DNA of 64,000 nt from Erythrobacter sp. HL-111. Lineage in GTDB: Bacteria > Pseudomonadota > Alphaproteobacteria > Sphingomonadales > Sphingomonadaceae. Shown here in pieces: positions 45,529-54,329 of the stretch (position 1 is its first letter; every line of letters begins with the position of its first letter). The notes under the pieces were generated by a model. It was not told the DNA's origin and ran no database searches. It saw only the letters and a program-made list of their open reading frames with translations. The translations under genes and the position numbers were made by a program. The DNA is taken from contig NZ_LT629743.1 in NCBI RefSeq assembly GCF_900105095.1, positions 868,001-932,000 on the forward strand, written 5' to 3'.

Positions 45529-46392
45529 ATGCGGCTCGACCGCTACGACACGTCGGAGATAAAGGTCCGCTCGAGCGGGGCGGGCCGGGCCCGCAAGGCG
45601 GGCGGTCTCGGGATCGTCGGCATCATCGTGGCGCTCGTCGCGGCCTTCGTGCTCGATATCGACCCGCGCCAGGCGATCGGCCTGATGGAAGGCGCGCAGC
45701 GGGCGCTCCCGCAGCAGCGCGGCGGCGAAGCAGGCGCGATGAGCGAGGACGAGGTCTGCCGCATGGGCCCCTATGCGCGCGAGGCCTGCGACGCCCTCGC
45801 CAGCCTCAACGCGACGTGGGAACCGGTCTTCGCGCGCGCAGGCGCGCGGTTCGAGCAGCCCGTGCTCGACCTCTACCGCGGCGGGCAGGTCACGACCGAG
45901 GGCTGCGGCAGCGCTTCCTCGGCGGTGGGGCCGTTCTACTGCCCGGCGGACATGGGGATCTACATCGACACGAGCTTTTACGACCAGCTTGCGACAATGT
46001 CGGGCACGGGGGGCGATTTCGCGCGTTTGTATGTGATCGCGCACGAATACGGCCATCATATCCAGAACCTGACCGGGATCGCGGGCGCGGTGCGGCAGGC
46101 CAGGGCGCGGGATCCCTCGCGGGCCAACGGCCTGCAGGTCGCGATGGAATTGCAGGCCGATTGCTATGCGGGGGTGTGGGCCGGGCTCAACGCCGCGCGG
46201 ATCGAGCCGGGCGACATGGAGGAAGGCATGGCCGCGGCAGGCTCGATCGGGGACGACACGCTGATGCGGCGGGCCGGACGGCGGATCGACCCGGAAGATT
46301 TCACCCACGGCACCAGCGCCCAGCGCCAGGCGGCGCTGCGGCTGGGAATGGAGACAGGCGACCATGCGGCTTGCGACCGGTTTTTCGAATAG
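45529..46392 (+). CDS. Neutral zinc metallopeptidase, YpfJ family
   Basis: A 287-residue membrane-anchored metallopeptidase-like protein. One N-terminal membrane segment (GLGIVGIIVALVAAFVL, ~26-42) precedes a periplasmic domain. The zinc-binding HExxH-type motif is YVIAHEYGHHIQNLTG, with the downstream ligand region ELQADCYAGVWA. The short YPYFCPAD-like region (FYCPADMGIYIDTSFY) is typical. GGGAGGGAAGG before the ATG is a strong ribosome site. It is divergent from the SDR gene with 109 bp between. Natural substrate unknown. Confidence 0.9.
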   Translation: MRLDRYDTSEIKVRSSGAGRARKAGGLGIVGIIVALVAAFVLDIDPRQAIGLMEGAQRALPQQRGGEAGAMSEDEVCRMGPYAREACDALASLNATWEPVFARAGARFEQPVLDLYRGGQVTTEGCGSASSAVGPFYCPADMGIYIDTSFYDQLATMSGTGGDFARLYVIAHEYGHHIQNLTGIAGAVRQARARDPSRANGLQVAMELQADCYAGVWAGLNAARIEPGDMEEGMAAAGSIGDDTLMRRAGRRIDPEDFTHGTSAQRQAALRLGMETGDHAACDRFFE

Positions 46393-46954
46393 AATCCCCG
46401 TCCTCGCGACGGTGGCGGGAGCGCTGGCGGCGGCGCTGGCGGCCATCGTCCCCGCCCCGGCGGGCGCGCAGGTGCTGAAGCCCGAACCGGGTGTCGAGGA
46501 AATCGCGCGAACCCCGCTCGACGATCTCAACATCGATCCCGACGACATCCCGTCCGTGCTGGTCGAGGCGGCGGCGGATCCCTATGCCGACGACGCCCTC
46601 ACCGATTGCAACGCGATCGTGGCCGAGGTCGCGCGGATCGACCGGGTGCTGGGGTCGGACTACGACTATGTCGGACGGCCGGAAGAGGAACTGCAACCGG
46701 GCCGGATCGCCAAAGGTCTCGTCGGTGCGCTGATCCCCTTCCGCGGCCTCGTGCGAGAGGTGACGGGTGCGGCCGGGGTGGAGCGCGACCTGCTCTACGC
46801 GATCAACGCCGGGATGGTGCGGCGCGGCTTCCTGAAAGGGCTCGGCGAAGGGCGCGGCTGCGAATACCCGGCCTCCCCGCGGGCCATGACCCTGCCCGAG
46901 GAACGCGCGGCGGAGGAAATGGCGGACAATCTGGAACCGCCCGGGGACGGCTGA
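46364..46954 (+). CDS. Secreted hypothetical protein
   Basis: A 196-residue protein with a clear signal peptide (VLATVAGALAAALAAIVPAPAGAQ). The mature region is acidic and helical (VEEIARTPLDDLNIDPDD, DCNAIVAEVARIDRVLGSDYD, GLVGALIPFRGLVREVTGA). It resembles small periplasmic proteins seen in sphingomonads. It overlaps the metallopeptidase gene by 29 bp and has GGAGACAGG upstream, so it is translated with it. Function unknown; an accessory role to the peptidase is only a guess from coupling. Confidence 0.72.
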   Translation: MRLATGFSNRIPVLATVAGALAAALAAIVPAPAGAQVLKPEPGVEEIARTPLDDLNIDPDDIPSVLVEAAADPYADDALTDCNAIVAEVARIDRVLGSDYDYVGRPEEELQPGRIAKGLVGALIPFRGLVREVTGAAGVERDLLYAINAGMVRRGFLKGLGEGRGCEYPASPRAMTLPEERAAEEMADNLEPPGDG

Positions 46955-47022
46955 AGGATCAGGGGCGCCGGGGGTGTCGAAGGCCGCTTGCGCCCCGACG
47001 AAGCGCGGATATCATCGCCCGG

Positions 47023-48588
47023 ATGATGACGCACCTGCCCCGCCTTCGCCCCGCCCTCGCGGCGCTGCTTGCCGCGATCCTGGCCGCCGTGCCGCTCGCC
47101 GCGGAGGAATTCTTCCCGCTCACCAATCCGGCCGACCTCGGCATCGCGGACGGGGAGGAGGTCGGCGAGCTTGTCTTTCGCGGCGCGGTCGAGATCGAAC
47201 CCGACGAGGCCCGGATCGGCGGCATTTCGGGGCTCGAATGGCACGGGGGCAAGCTCCACGCGGTGAGCGATGACGGGCGCTGGCTGACGATCACGCCCGA
47301 CGCCATCAATCGCAGCCTCGTCGATGTCGCGGCGATGGAGATCGGCCCGCTGCTCGACGCGGAGGGGGACGAACTCACCGACAAGCGGCGCGCCGATGCC
47401 GAGGCGATCGCGCGCCTGCCTTCGGGCGAATGGCTCGTCGGTTTCGAACGCGAGCACCGCGTCTGGCGCTACGACGACTATCGCGCCGCCCCCTCCGCGA
47501 GCGAGGACCGCGCCGCCCCGCTCATCGCCGGGGCGAGCGCGAACAGCGGGATCGAAACGCTCGCCGGGTTCGCGGACGGCTTCCTCGCCTGCGGAGAATG
47601 GGTGGACGCGGAACGGCCCAATTGCCTGCGGGTGACGGGCGGGAGCGCCAGCGCGTTCCACCTCCCCGCCCCCGAAGGCATCGCCGAAGCGGGCGGAGTG
47701 CCCACCGATGCCGCCTGCAGGGCGGACGGCACGTGCTATGTCCTCTTCCGCAGCTATCGCCGGGAGGAAGGCAACCGCGCCGCCATCGTCGAAATCGCCG
47801 AGGACACCGCGCCAAGGACCCTCGCGGTCATGCGCCCGCCGATGAAGCTCGACAATTTCGAAGGGCTGGCCCTGCGCGAAGCGGCGGGCCGGACCTATCT
47901 CTACCTCGTCAGCGACGACAATTTCCGCAACTGCGCCGATAACGACGCGCCCGGCTGCCAGCGCACCCTGCTGGCGAAGTTCGAGATTCCCTCCGACGAG
48001 CCCCCGCCACCGCCTGCCGACGTCGCCCCGCCCGAAAACTACGAAACCACCGCCGTCGTGATCGAGACCGAACTCGGCGACATCACCGTTGCGCTCGAAA
48101 CCGAGCGCGCGCCGATCACGGCGGCGAATTTCCTGCGCTATGCCGAGGAGGACCGTTTCGACGGCACGGTGTTCTACCGCGCGATGAAGCTCGACCGCGA
48201 ACCAATGCCCAACGGCCTGATCCAGGGCGGGACGCAGCAGGACCCGCAGCGCGTCCTGCCGGGTATCGAACACGAGCCGACCAGCGAAACCGGCCTGTCC
48301 CACACCAATGGCGCGCTGTCGATGGCGATGGGCGTGCCGGGGACGGCGAACGGCGATTTCTCGATCATGCTGCAGGACCAGACCGGGCTCGACGCGCGGC
48401 CCGACAGCGACAATCCGACATGGCGCAATGGCTATGCCGTGTTCGGATACGTCACCGATGGCATGGACGTGGTCGCCGCGATCCATGCCCGCCCCGGCGA
48501 TCCCGACAGGGGCGAAGGGGTGATGAAGGGCCAGATGCTGGCCGAGCCGGTGCGGATCATCGACGTGCGGCGGGTGGAGGAGGAATAG
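47023..48588 (+). CDS. Phytase-like esterase domain fused to cyclophilin-type peptidyl-prolyl isomerase
   Basis: A 521-residue secreted protein with two domains. After a signal peptide (ALAALLAAILAAVPLAA), residues ~28-325 form an 'esterase-like activity of phytase' beta-propeller-type domain: GGISGLEWHGGKLHAVSDDGRW, LPSGEWLVGFEREHRVWRYD and DNFEGLALREAAGRTYLYLVSDDNF. A Pro-rich linker (PPPPPADVAPPENYE) leads to a cyclophilin domain (~345-521): VIETELGDITVALETERAPITAANFLRY, GLIQGG and GALSMAMGVPGTANGDFSIML. The fusion is unusual. The stop is only 45 bp from the parD start. Confidence 0.85.
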   Translation: MMTHLPRLRPALAALLAAILAAVPLAAEEFFPLTNPADLGIADGEEVGELVFRGAVEIEPDEARIGGISGLEWHGGKLHAVSDDGRWLTITPDAINRSLVDVAAMEIGPLLDAEGDELTDKRRADAEAIARLPSGEWLVGFEREHRVWRYDDYRAAPSASEDRAAPLIAGASANSGIETLAGFADGFLACGEWVDAERPNCLRVTGGSASAFHLPAPEGIAEAGGVPTDAACRADGTCYVLFRSYRREEGNRAAIVEIAEDTAPRTLAVMRPPMKLDNFEGLALREAAGRTYLYLVSDDNFRNCADNDAPGCQRTLLAKFEIPSDEPPPPPADVAPPENYETTAVVIETELGDITVALETERAPITAANFLRYAEEDRFDGTVFYRAMKLDREPMPNGLIQGGTQQDPQRVLPGIEHEPTSETGLSHTNGALSMAMGVPGTANGDFSIMLQDQTGLDARPDSDNPTWRNGYAVFGYVTDGMDVVAAIHARPGDPDRGEGVMKGQMLAEPVRIIDVRRVEEE

Positions 48589-48606
48589 GCGCGCCGCTTG
48601 TCGGTG

Positions 48607-48623
48607 TTACCAGGTTCTGGTAA
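48607..48623. promoter_or_regulatory. Inverted-repeat operator upstream of parD
   Basis: TTACCAG-GTT-CTGGTAA is a perfect 7-bp inverted repeat with a 3-bp spacer, ending 10 bp before the antitoxin ATG. TAATCT at 48621-48626 could be its -10 element. This is the layout expected for autorepression by a ribbon-helix-helix antitoxin or its complex. Confidence 0.75.
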
Positions 48624-48633
48624 TCTTCCTTGC

Positions 48634-48873
48634 ATGGGCAAGAATACCTCGATCGTCCTGAGCGATCACTTCCTCGATTACATTGGTCGAAAGGTCGAAT
48701 CCGGCGAATTCAACTCGACCAGCGAGGTCGTGCGCGAGGCCTTGCGGCTTCACGAGGAACGCTCGAAATTCAAGGACAGGCTGCTCGAAGCGATCGACAA
48801 GGGATTGGCCAGCCCGGTCGACGAGACTTTCGATATTGATCGCTGGTTCGACGACGAATTCGGCCCGGCGTGA
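48634..48873 (+). CDS. parD: ParD-family antitoxin (type II toxin-antitoxin)
   Basis: A 79-residue ParD-type antitoxin. The N-terminal ribbon-helix-helix DNA-binding part is MGKNTSIVLSDHFLDYIGRK. It is followed by the family signature VESGEFNSTSEVVREALRLHEE, and the acidic C-terminal tail (DETFDIDRWFDDEFGPA) would wrap the toxin. The start 48634 is preferred because the operator palindrome lies just upstream. Its TGA stop overlaps the toxin GTG start (GTGA), the usual coupled order, antitoxin first. Confidence 0.92.
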   Translation: MGKNTSIVLSDHFLDYIGRKVESGEFNSTSEVVREALRLHEERSKFKDRLLEAIDKGLASPVDETFDIDRWFDDEFGPA

Positions 48874-49157
48874 TCGCCATCATATTCCGTCGCGCGGCGT
48901 CGGCAGACCTGCGCCAAATTGCCGCCGAGACGCGTCGCGCGTGGGGCGAGGATCAGGCCAAACGATACGTTGGCAGATTACGGGATCAGATCAAGGAGTT
49001 GCGCGAGTTTCCGCTGCGCTATCCCGAATTCGGACCCCGCCCCGGCCTGAGGCGCATGAACAGCGGGCGGAATGCGGTATTCTATGTGGTCCAGGAAGAT
49101 CGGGTCGAGATCATCCGCGTGGTCCGCGTGGCGAGCGATCTCGAGCGATGGGCATGA
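48870..49157 (+). CDS. parE: ParE-family toxin (RelE/ParE superfamily)
   Basis: A 95-residue ParE/RelE-superfamily toxin. The fold markers are IIFRRAASADLRQIAAETR, the central ELREFPLRYPEFGPRPGLRR and the C-terminal strand NAVFYVVQEDRVEIIRVVRVASD. ParE proteins poison DNA gyrase, while RelE cleaves mRNA on ribosomes; a ParD partner favours ParE. GTG start overlaps the antitoxin stop. It converges with sdhA, with about 80 bp between. Confidence 0.92.
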   Translation: MIAIIFRRAASADLRQIAAETRRAWGEDQAKRYVGRLRDQIKELREFPLRYPEFGPRPGLRRMNSGRNAVFYVVQEDRVEIIRVVRVASDLERWA

Positions 49158-49175
49158 CCGAGGCTCGCACTCACC

Positions 49176-49194
49176 AACCGGGTTCGATCCGGTT
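49176..49194. terminator. Weak hairpin between parE and sdhA
   Basis: AACCGG-GTTCGAT-CCGGTT forms a 6-bp stem in the convergent gap, followed by CTTCATCT on the plus strand. There is no proper T-run, so it is only a possible terminator. Confidence 0.35.
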
Positions 49195-49238
49195 CTTCAT
49201 CTGCTCGCATTGACAGAAACAAGTCCACTTACCGTACA

Positions 49239-51092
49239 TCAATACACCCGCGCCTTGGGCTCGATATAGGTCGCGTCCTCGGTCAGCGTGTATTCGTGGA
49301 CCGGGCGGTAATCGATGCGGATGTTCGAGCCGCGCCCGCCCCAGCCGTCGAACCAGGCGATGGTGTGCTTCATCCATTCCTTGTCGTTGCGTTCCGGATA
49401 GTCCTCGTGCGCGTGGGCGCCGCGGCTTTCCTTGCGGTTGGCGGCGGACGCCATGGTCACGTTCGCCTGCGCCATGAGGTTGTCGAGTTCGAGCGTCTCG
49501 ATCAGGTCCGAGTTCCAGATCAGCGACTTGTCGGAGACATGGATGTCCTCCATCCGCTTGTTCTGTTCGGCGAGCTTCTTGACGCCTTCGTCCATCAGCT
49601 TCTGGTCGCGGAACACGGCGGCGTGCTGCTGCATCGCCTTCTGCATGTCGGCGCGGATCGCGGCGGTGGGCGATCCGCCTTCGGCATAGCGGAAGTGGTC
49701 GAGCCGGGTCAGCGCGAAATCGGCGCTGTCGCCCGGCAGTTCGGGCTGGCTCGCGCCGGCTTTCAGGTTTTCCCTGAGATGGATGCCCGTGGCGCGGCCG
49801 AACACGACGAGGTCGATCAGCGAATTCGAACCGAGGCGGTTGGCCCCGTGGACCGAAACGCAGGCTGCCTCGCCCACGGCATAGAGGCCGGGCACGACAT
49901 GGTCCGGGTTCCCGTCCGGGCCGAGGGTGACGACCTGGCCATGATAGTTACACGGGATGCCGCCCATGTTGTAATGCACGGTTGGCGTGACGGGCAGCGG
50001 TTCGCGGGTCAGGTCGACGCCGGCGAAGATCTTGCCGCTTTCGGTGATGCCCGGCAGGCGTTCGGCCAGCACCTTGGGATCGATGTGGTCGAGGTGGAGG
50101 TAGATGTGATCGCCCTCCGGCCCGACGCCGCGGCCCTCGCGCATTTCCAGCGCCATCGAACGCGACACGACGTCGCGGCTGGCGAGGTCCTTCGCGCTGG
50201 GCGCGTAACGCTCCATGAAGCGTTCGCCCTCGGAATTGGTGAGATAGCCGCCCTCGCCGCGCGCGCCTTCGGTGATGAGCACGCCCGCGCCGTAGATGCC
50301 GGTCGGGTGGAACTGCACGAATTCCATGTCCTGCAGCGGGAGGCCCGCGCGCAGAACCATGCCGCCGCCGTCGCCGGTGCAGGTGTGCGCGCTGGTCGCG
50401 GTGAAGTAGCACCGGCCATAGCCGCCGGTCGCCAGCACCACGCTCTGCGCGCGGAAACGGTGGATCGTCCCGTCATCGAGGCACATCGCCATGACGCCGA
50501 TGCAGGCCTTTTCCCCGTCGCGTTCGGACATGATGAGGTCGAGCGCGAAATATTCGATGAAGAAGTCGGCGTCGTATTTCAGGCTCTGCTGGTAGAGCGC
50601 GTGGAGCATCGCGTGCCCCGTGCGGTCGGCAGCGGCGCAGGTGCGCTGCACCGGCGGGCCTTCGCCCATGTTCTGCATGTGCCCGCCGAAGGGCCGCTGG
50701 TAGATCGTCCCGTCCTCGTTGCGGCTGAAGGGCACGCCCGCGTGTTCGAGTTCATAGACCGCCTGCGGGGCTTCGCGCGCGAGGTATTCGATCGCGTCCT
50801 GGTCGCCCAACCAGTCCGACCCCTTGACCGTGTCGTACATGTGCCAGGTCCAGTGGTCGGGCGTGTTGTTGCCAAGGCTCGCCGCGATCCCGCCCTGCGC
50901 GGCGACGGTGTGCGAACGGGTCGGGAAGACCTTGGAGATGTTCGCGGTCCGCAGGCCCGCTTCGGCGGCGCCCATCGTCGCGCGCAGGCCGCTGCCGCCC
51001 GCGCCCACGACGACGACGTCATAGGTGTGGTCGATGATCTTGTAGGACCCCTTGAGCGAGGGTCCGGCGTCATTGGCGGGTGCGCTTGCCAT
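49239..51092 (-). CDS. sdhA: Succinate dehydrogenase flavoprotein subunit
   Basis: The 617-residue catalytic subunit of complex II, oxidising succinate to fumarate. FAD-binding GxGxxG is [16 protein letters not shown]. The covalent-FAD His lies in [13 protein letters not shown]. The active site includes [22 protein letters not shown] and [10 protein letters not shown], and the C-terminus has [14 protein letters not shown]. The start overlaps the sdhD stop (TGATG). The order is sdhC-sdhD-sdhA, but the iron-sulfur subunit gene sdhB is not next; the parDE module occupies the downstream position. Confidence 0.98.
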   Translation of the reverse strand: MASAPANDAGPSLKGSYKIIDHTYDVVVVGAGGSGLRATMGAAEAGLRTANISKVFPTRSHTVAAQGGIAASLGNNTPDHWTWHMYDTVKGSDWLGDQDAIEYLAREAPQAVYELEHAGVPFSRNEDGTIYQRPFGGHMQNMGEGPPVQRTCAAADRTGHAMLHALYQQSLKYDADFFIEYFALDLIMSERDGEKACIGVMAMCLDDGTIHRFRAQSVVLATGGYGRCYFTATSAHTCTGDGGGMVLRAGLPLQDMEFVQFHPTGIYGAGVLITEGARGEGGYLTNSEGERFMERYAPSAKDLASRDVVSRSMALEMREGRGVGPEGDHIYLHLDHIDPKVLAERLPGITESGKIFAGVDLTREPLPVTPTVHYNMGGIPCNYHGQVVTLGPDGNPDHVVPGLYAVGEAACVSVHGANRLGSNSLIDLVVFGRATGIHLRENLKAGASQPELPGDSADFALTRLDHFRYAEGGSPTAAIRADMQKAMQQHAAVFRDQKLMDEGVKKLAEQNKRMEDIHVSDKSLIWNSDLIETLELDNLMAQANVTMASAANRKESRGAHAHEDYPERNDKEWMKHTIAWFDGWGGRGSNIRIDYRPVHEYTLTEDATYIEPKARVY

Positions 51093-51478
51093 CAAGCTTG
51101 TGCTCCGAATGCGAGGGTTGCGACGCTGAAGATCGCGTAGGCCGCGCCGGCGATCGCCGCGAGATTGACCGCCGTGATCAGCGCGAACTTGGTCCCGGCG
51201 TCGACCATGTAATCCTCGATCACGACCTGCAGGCCGAGCCGGGCGTGCCAGAACAGGCTCACCGCGAGCAGCGCCATGGGCACCGCGGCGACCGGCTGCG
51301 AGAGCCAGCCCGAAACGCTCGCATGGGAGAAGTCGGGCAGCATCAGGAAGCTGACGAGGAGGAAGGTCATCACGACGAGGTTGCCGATCGCCGTGGTCCG
51401 TTGCAGCAGCCAGTGATGCGCGCCGTCATGGCTCGAGCCGAGACCGCGCACGCGGCCGATGGAAGTGCCGTTGCCCAT
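51092..51478 (-). CDS. sdhD: Succinate dehydrogenase membrane anchor subunit
   Basis: The 128-residue integral membrane subunit of complex II. Three hydrophobic helices are visible ([60 protein letters not shown]). [13 protein letters not shown] carries the heme-ligand His and the quinone-site Tyr/Asp region. It couples to sdhA by a 1-bp stop/start overlap and begins 3 bp after the sdhC stop. Confidence 0.95.
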   Translation of the reverse strand: MGNGTSIGRVRGLGSSHDGAHHWLLQRTTAIGNLVVMTFLLVSFLMLPDFSHASVSGWLSQPVAAVPMALLAVSLFWHARLGLQVVIEDYMVDAGTKFALITAVNLAAIAGAAYAIFSVATLAFGAQA

Positions 51479-51480
51479 TG

Positions 51481-51888
51481 TCAGATCCCCTTGGCGAGCA
51501 GCAGGTAGGACCACAGCGCCAGCGTCAGCATGATCGCGATGACCGGAGAGGCGATCGACCAGAACCGGTTGACGTCGAGATCGTAGCCCGCGCCGATGTC
51601 GAGCACGAAGTGCCTGAGCCCGCTCATCATGTGGGTGAAGAACGCCCAGGAAAGCCCGAACAGCACGATGTAGCCCGGCACGCTGCCCATCACGGCGAGA
51701 AAGGTCGCGTAGGCGTCCGGCCCGCTCGCCAGCGCGGCGAGCCACCACACGAGCAACGGCAGCCCGACCAGCGCCATGCCGTCGCCGGTCGCGCGGTGCA
51801 GGATCGAGACCAGCATGTGCGGACCCCAGCGCCAGACCTGGAGATGCGGCGACAGCGGCCGCGCGCTGTGGTGGTCTCTTTGACTCAT
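51481..51888 (-). CDS. sdhC: Succinate dehydrogenase cytochrome b556 subunit
   Basis: The 135-residue first membrane subunit of complex II. The N-terminal signature RPLSPHLQVWRWGPHMLVSILHRATG and the heme-binding MMSGLRHFVLDIG are intact, with three membrane helices. It is the first gene of the sdhCDA operon. The divergent SDR gene starts 109 bp away. TTGCCA about 16 bp before TAAGTG (complement strand, near 51925-51955) is a weak promoter candidate. Confidence 0.95.
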   Translation of the reverse strand: MSQRDHHSARPLSPHLQVWRWGPHMLVSILHRATGDGMALVGLPLLVWWLAALASGPDAYATFLAVMGSVPGYIVLFGLSWAFFTHMMSGLRHFVLDIGAGYDLDVNRFWSIASPVIAIMLTLALWSYLLLAKGI

Positions 51889-51996
51889 GATCGTCCCGTG
51901 ATTGTTTGGTATCCCGCTTCCCACTTAGCGATGCTGCGCCCAGTGGCAAGCGGCGAGCGCTCGACAGGGGTTGCAAATTTCGGGATAGGGGATTGC

Positions 51997-52719
51997 ATGA
52001 GTGTCATTCTTGTTACGGGGTCGAGCCGGGGAATCGGTGCCGCGACCCGCGAGGCCCTCGCCGTCCGCGGCGTGACCGTGATCGGCCATTCGACGCGCGG
52101 CGCAGAGGGCGAGATCGCCGCCGATTTCAGCGATCCCGCCGCCCCGCAGATGCTGTGGGAAGCCGCGCTCGAGGCGGGCGGCGGACGGATCGACGCACTG
52201 GTCAACAATGCCGGCCTGTTCGAAGCCTCGCGGCTCGAACGCTCCGACATCGAATGGCTCGACGCGTGGGAGGACACGCTCAGGATCAACCTCACCGCCG
52301 CGGCCCAGCTGTCCCGCCTCGCGGTGCTGCACTGGCTCGCCGGCGAGGCGGACGGGGACGGCGTGCGCGGGCGGCTGGTCCATGTCGCGAGCCGCGCGGC
52401 CTATCGCGGCGATTCCCCCGCGCACTGGCACTATGCCGCGGCCAAGGGCGGGATGATCGCCATGCACAAGACCATCGCGCGCGCCTATGCGGGCATGGGG
52501 GTCCTCAGCTTCGCGATCACGCCGGGCTTCACCGACACCAGCATGGCGGGCGACTATCTCGCCAGCCGCGGCGGGCCGGGCCTGCTCGCCGACATCCCGC
52601 TGGGCCGCGTCGCAGAGCCGGAGGAGATCGCGGGCATCGCCGCCTTCTGCGCGCTCGACGCCCCGCCCAGCATGACCGGCGCGGTGATCGACGCCAACGG
52701 AGCAAGCTTTGTCCGTTGA
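51997..52719 (+). CDS. Short-chain dehydrogenase/reductase
   Basis: A 240-residue SDR. Cofactor loop VTGSSRGIGAATREAL at the N-terminus, NNAG at LVNNAGLFEASRLE, catalytic Ser in HVASRAAYRGDSPA and Tyr/Lys in WHYAAAKGGM; the C-terminus has GAVIDANGASFVR. It overlaps prmA by 11 bp, so the two are co-translated. Substrate unknown. Confidence 0.88.
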   Translation: MSVILVTGSSRGIGAATREALAVRGVTVIGHSTRGAEGEIAADFSDPAAPQMLWEAALEAGGGRIDALVNNAGLFEASRLERSDIEWLDAWEDTLRINLTAAAQLSRLAVLHWLAGEADGDGVRGRLVHVASRAAYRGDSPAHWHYAAAKGGMIAMHKTIARAYAGMGVLSFAITPGFTDTSMAGDYLASRGGPGLLADIPLGRVAEPEEIAGIAAFCALDAPPSMTGAVIDANGASFVR

Positions 52720-53647
52720 GAGCGACGGCACGCGCGAAGCGGGCGCGACCTGGAAGCTCACCGCCCATGCCGGAAAGCGCGCGGTGCAGCAGGCGCTGCT
52801 CGCCCAGGACGAGATCGACGAGTGGGATCCCGAACTCGTCATCGCGGGCCGCGAACTCGCCGAGGACCGCCCCGAGGACTGGGTGCTCGAGGCGTGGTAT
52901 CCGCGCGAGCCGGGGCCGCAACAGGAGGCCGCGCTCGCCGGGCTGTTTGCAGGCCCCGCGCCCGAAATCGCCATCGAGCGCCTGCCTGACGAGGACTGGC
53001 TGACGCTCAGCCAGCAGAACGTCCGGCCGATCCGCGCCGGGCGCTTCCACGTCCACACGCCGGAATTTCCCGCCGATCCGGGGGCGATCGACTTCACGAT
53101 CCCGGCGAGCCAGGCCTTCGGCACGGGCCAGCATCGCACGACCGCGGGCTGTCTTGAAATGCTGGGCGAAATGAAGGCGCGCGGGCTGCTTGCGCGGCGC
53201 ATCGCCGACGTCGGGACGGGCACCGGCCTCCTCGGCTTCGCGGCGCTGCGGCTGTGGCCGCGCGCCCATGTCGTCGCGAGCGACGTGGACGAGGTCTGCG
53301 CCGACGTGGTCGCGGAGAACGCCGCGCTGAATGGCATCGCGCTCGGCCCGCGTCCCGGCGAGATGGCCTTCGTCGTCGCCGAGGGGATGGACCACGACCT
53401 GCTGCGGGTCAGCGCGCCCTACAATCTCGTCATCGCCAATATCCTCGCCGGCCCGCTGATCGCGCTCGCCCCCGATTTCGCGCGCCACACGACCCCGGGC
53501 GGGAGCGTGCTGCTCGCCGGGTTGCTGGCGGGCGAGCAGGAGGCCGCGGTGCGCCGCGCCTATCGCCGGGCGGGCTTCCACCTCGGCGCGAGGGCGCAGC
53601 GCGGCGACTGGGCGATCCTCTGGCTGCGAAAGCGCCGTGGCCGCTAG
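52709..53647 (+). CDS. prmA: Ribosomal protein L11 methyltransferase (PrmA-like)
   Basis: A 312-residue SAM-dependent methyltransferase for L11. The core has FTIPASQAFGTGQHRTTAGCLEML, motif I ADVGTGTGLLGFAALRL, VVASDVDEVCADVVAENAALNG and NLVIANILAGPLIALAP, the PrmA signature. Start is TTG 52709 with GGAG upstream, inside the SDR gene end. It overlaps the next gene by 11 bp. The N-terminal substrate domain (~1-110) is shorter and more divergent than in E. coli. Confidence 0.9.
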   Translation: MSVESDGTREAGATWKLTAHAGKRAVQQALLAQDEIDEWDPELVIAGRELAEDRPEDWVLEAWYPREPGPQQEAALAGLFAGPAPEIAIERLPDEDWLTLSQQNVRPIRAGRFHVHTPEFPADPGAIDFTIPASQAFGTGQHRTTAGCLEMLGEMKARGLLARRIADVGTGTGLLGFAALRLWPRAHVVASDVDEVCADVVAENAALNGIALGPRPGEMAFVVAEGMDHDLLRVSAPYNLVIANILAGPLIALAPDFARHTTPGGSVLLAGLLAGEQEAAVRRAYRRAGFHLGARAQRGDWAILWLRKRRGR

Positions 53648-54329
53648 GGGCGGCGCCTCGCCGCTTCGCCGCTGGCTGCTGCGGGCGGCGCTCGCGCTCG
53701 TCGCCCTGCCCGTGCTCTACGCCGCGGCCGCGTGGATCGGCTCGTCGATCCCGCGCAACGGCGATTGGGAGCAACCGGATACCGGGGTCACGATCATGGT
53801 CGCCGACAACGGGGTCCACACCGAGATCGTCATGCCGATCCGCGCCGAAGGGCACGACTGGCGCGCGCATTTCCAGCCGGGGGACATCGCCGCCGCGGCG
53901 CGGCGCTACACCCATGTCGCGGTGAGCTGGGGCGAGCGCAACTTCTTCCTCGAAACGCCGACCTGGGCCGATCTCGAACTCGACAACGCGCTGGGCGCGC
54001 TGGCCGGGGGCGAGGCGCTGCTGCATGTCGCATGGTATGTCCGCCCCGCCCCGTCGGAGGATTTCCGCGAGCTGCGCGTCTCGGCGCAGCAATACCGCGC
54101 GCTGGCCGGGGCGATCGCCGCCGATCTGACCTCCGACCCGCAGGTTTTCCCGGGCTACGAACGCCACGATGTCTTCTATTCCGCGCGCGGGCTCTACCAT
54201 CTGGGCTACACCTGCAACCAGTGGACCAGCGACCGGCTCGCCGGGGCGGGGATCGAAACCGGCTGGTGGACGCCTTTCGCGGGCGGCGTGATGAAATGGG
54301 TGCCTGGCGAAAGGCGGCGCATCCGCTAG
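53637..54329 (+). CDS. TIGR02117/DUF2459-family protein
   Basis: A 230-residue envelope protein starting at GTG 53637. One N-terminal membrane segment or uncleaved signal (WLLRAALALVALPVLYAAAAW) precedes a conserved domain with VADNGVHTEIVMPIRAEGHDW, VSWGERNFFLETPTWADL, HVAWYVRPAP and GYTCNQWTSDRLAGAGI. The His and Cys hint at a NlpC/P60-like papain fold, but activity is unproven. It is coupled to prmA. Its TAG shares CTAG (54326-54329) with the convergent sigma-factor stop. Confidence 0.82.
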   Translation: MAARGGASPLRRWLLRAALALVALPVLYAAAAWIGSSIPRNGDWEQPDTGVTIMVADNGVHTEIVMPIRAEGHDWRAHFQPGDIAAAARRYTHVAVSWGERNFFLETPTWADLELDNALGALAGGEALLHVAWYVRPAPSEDFRELRVSAQQYRALAGAIAADLTSDPQVFPGYERHDVFYSARGLYHLGYTCNQWTSDRLAGAGIETGWWTPFAGGVMKWVPGERRRIR

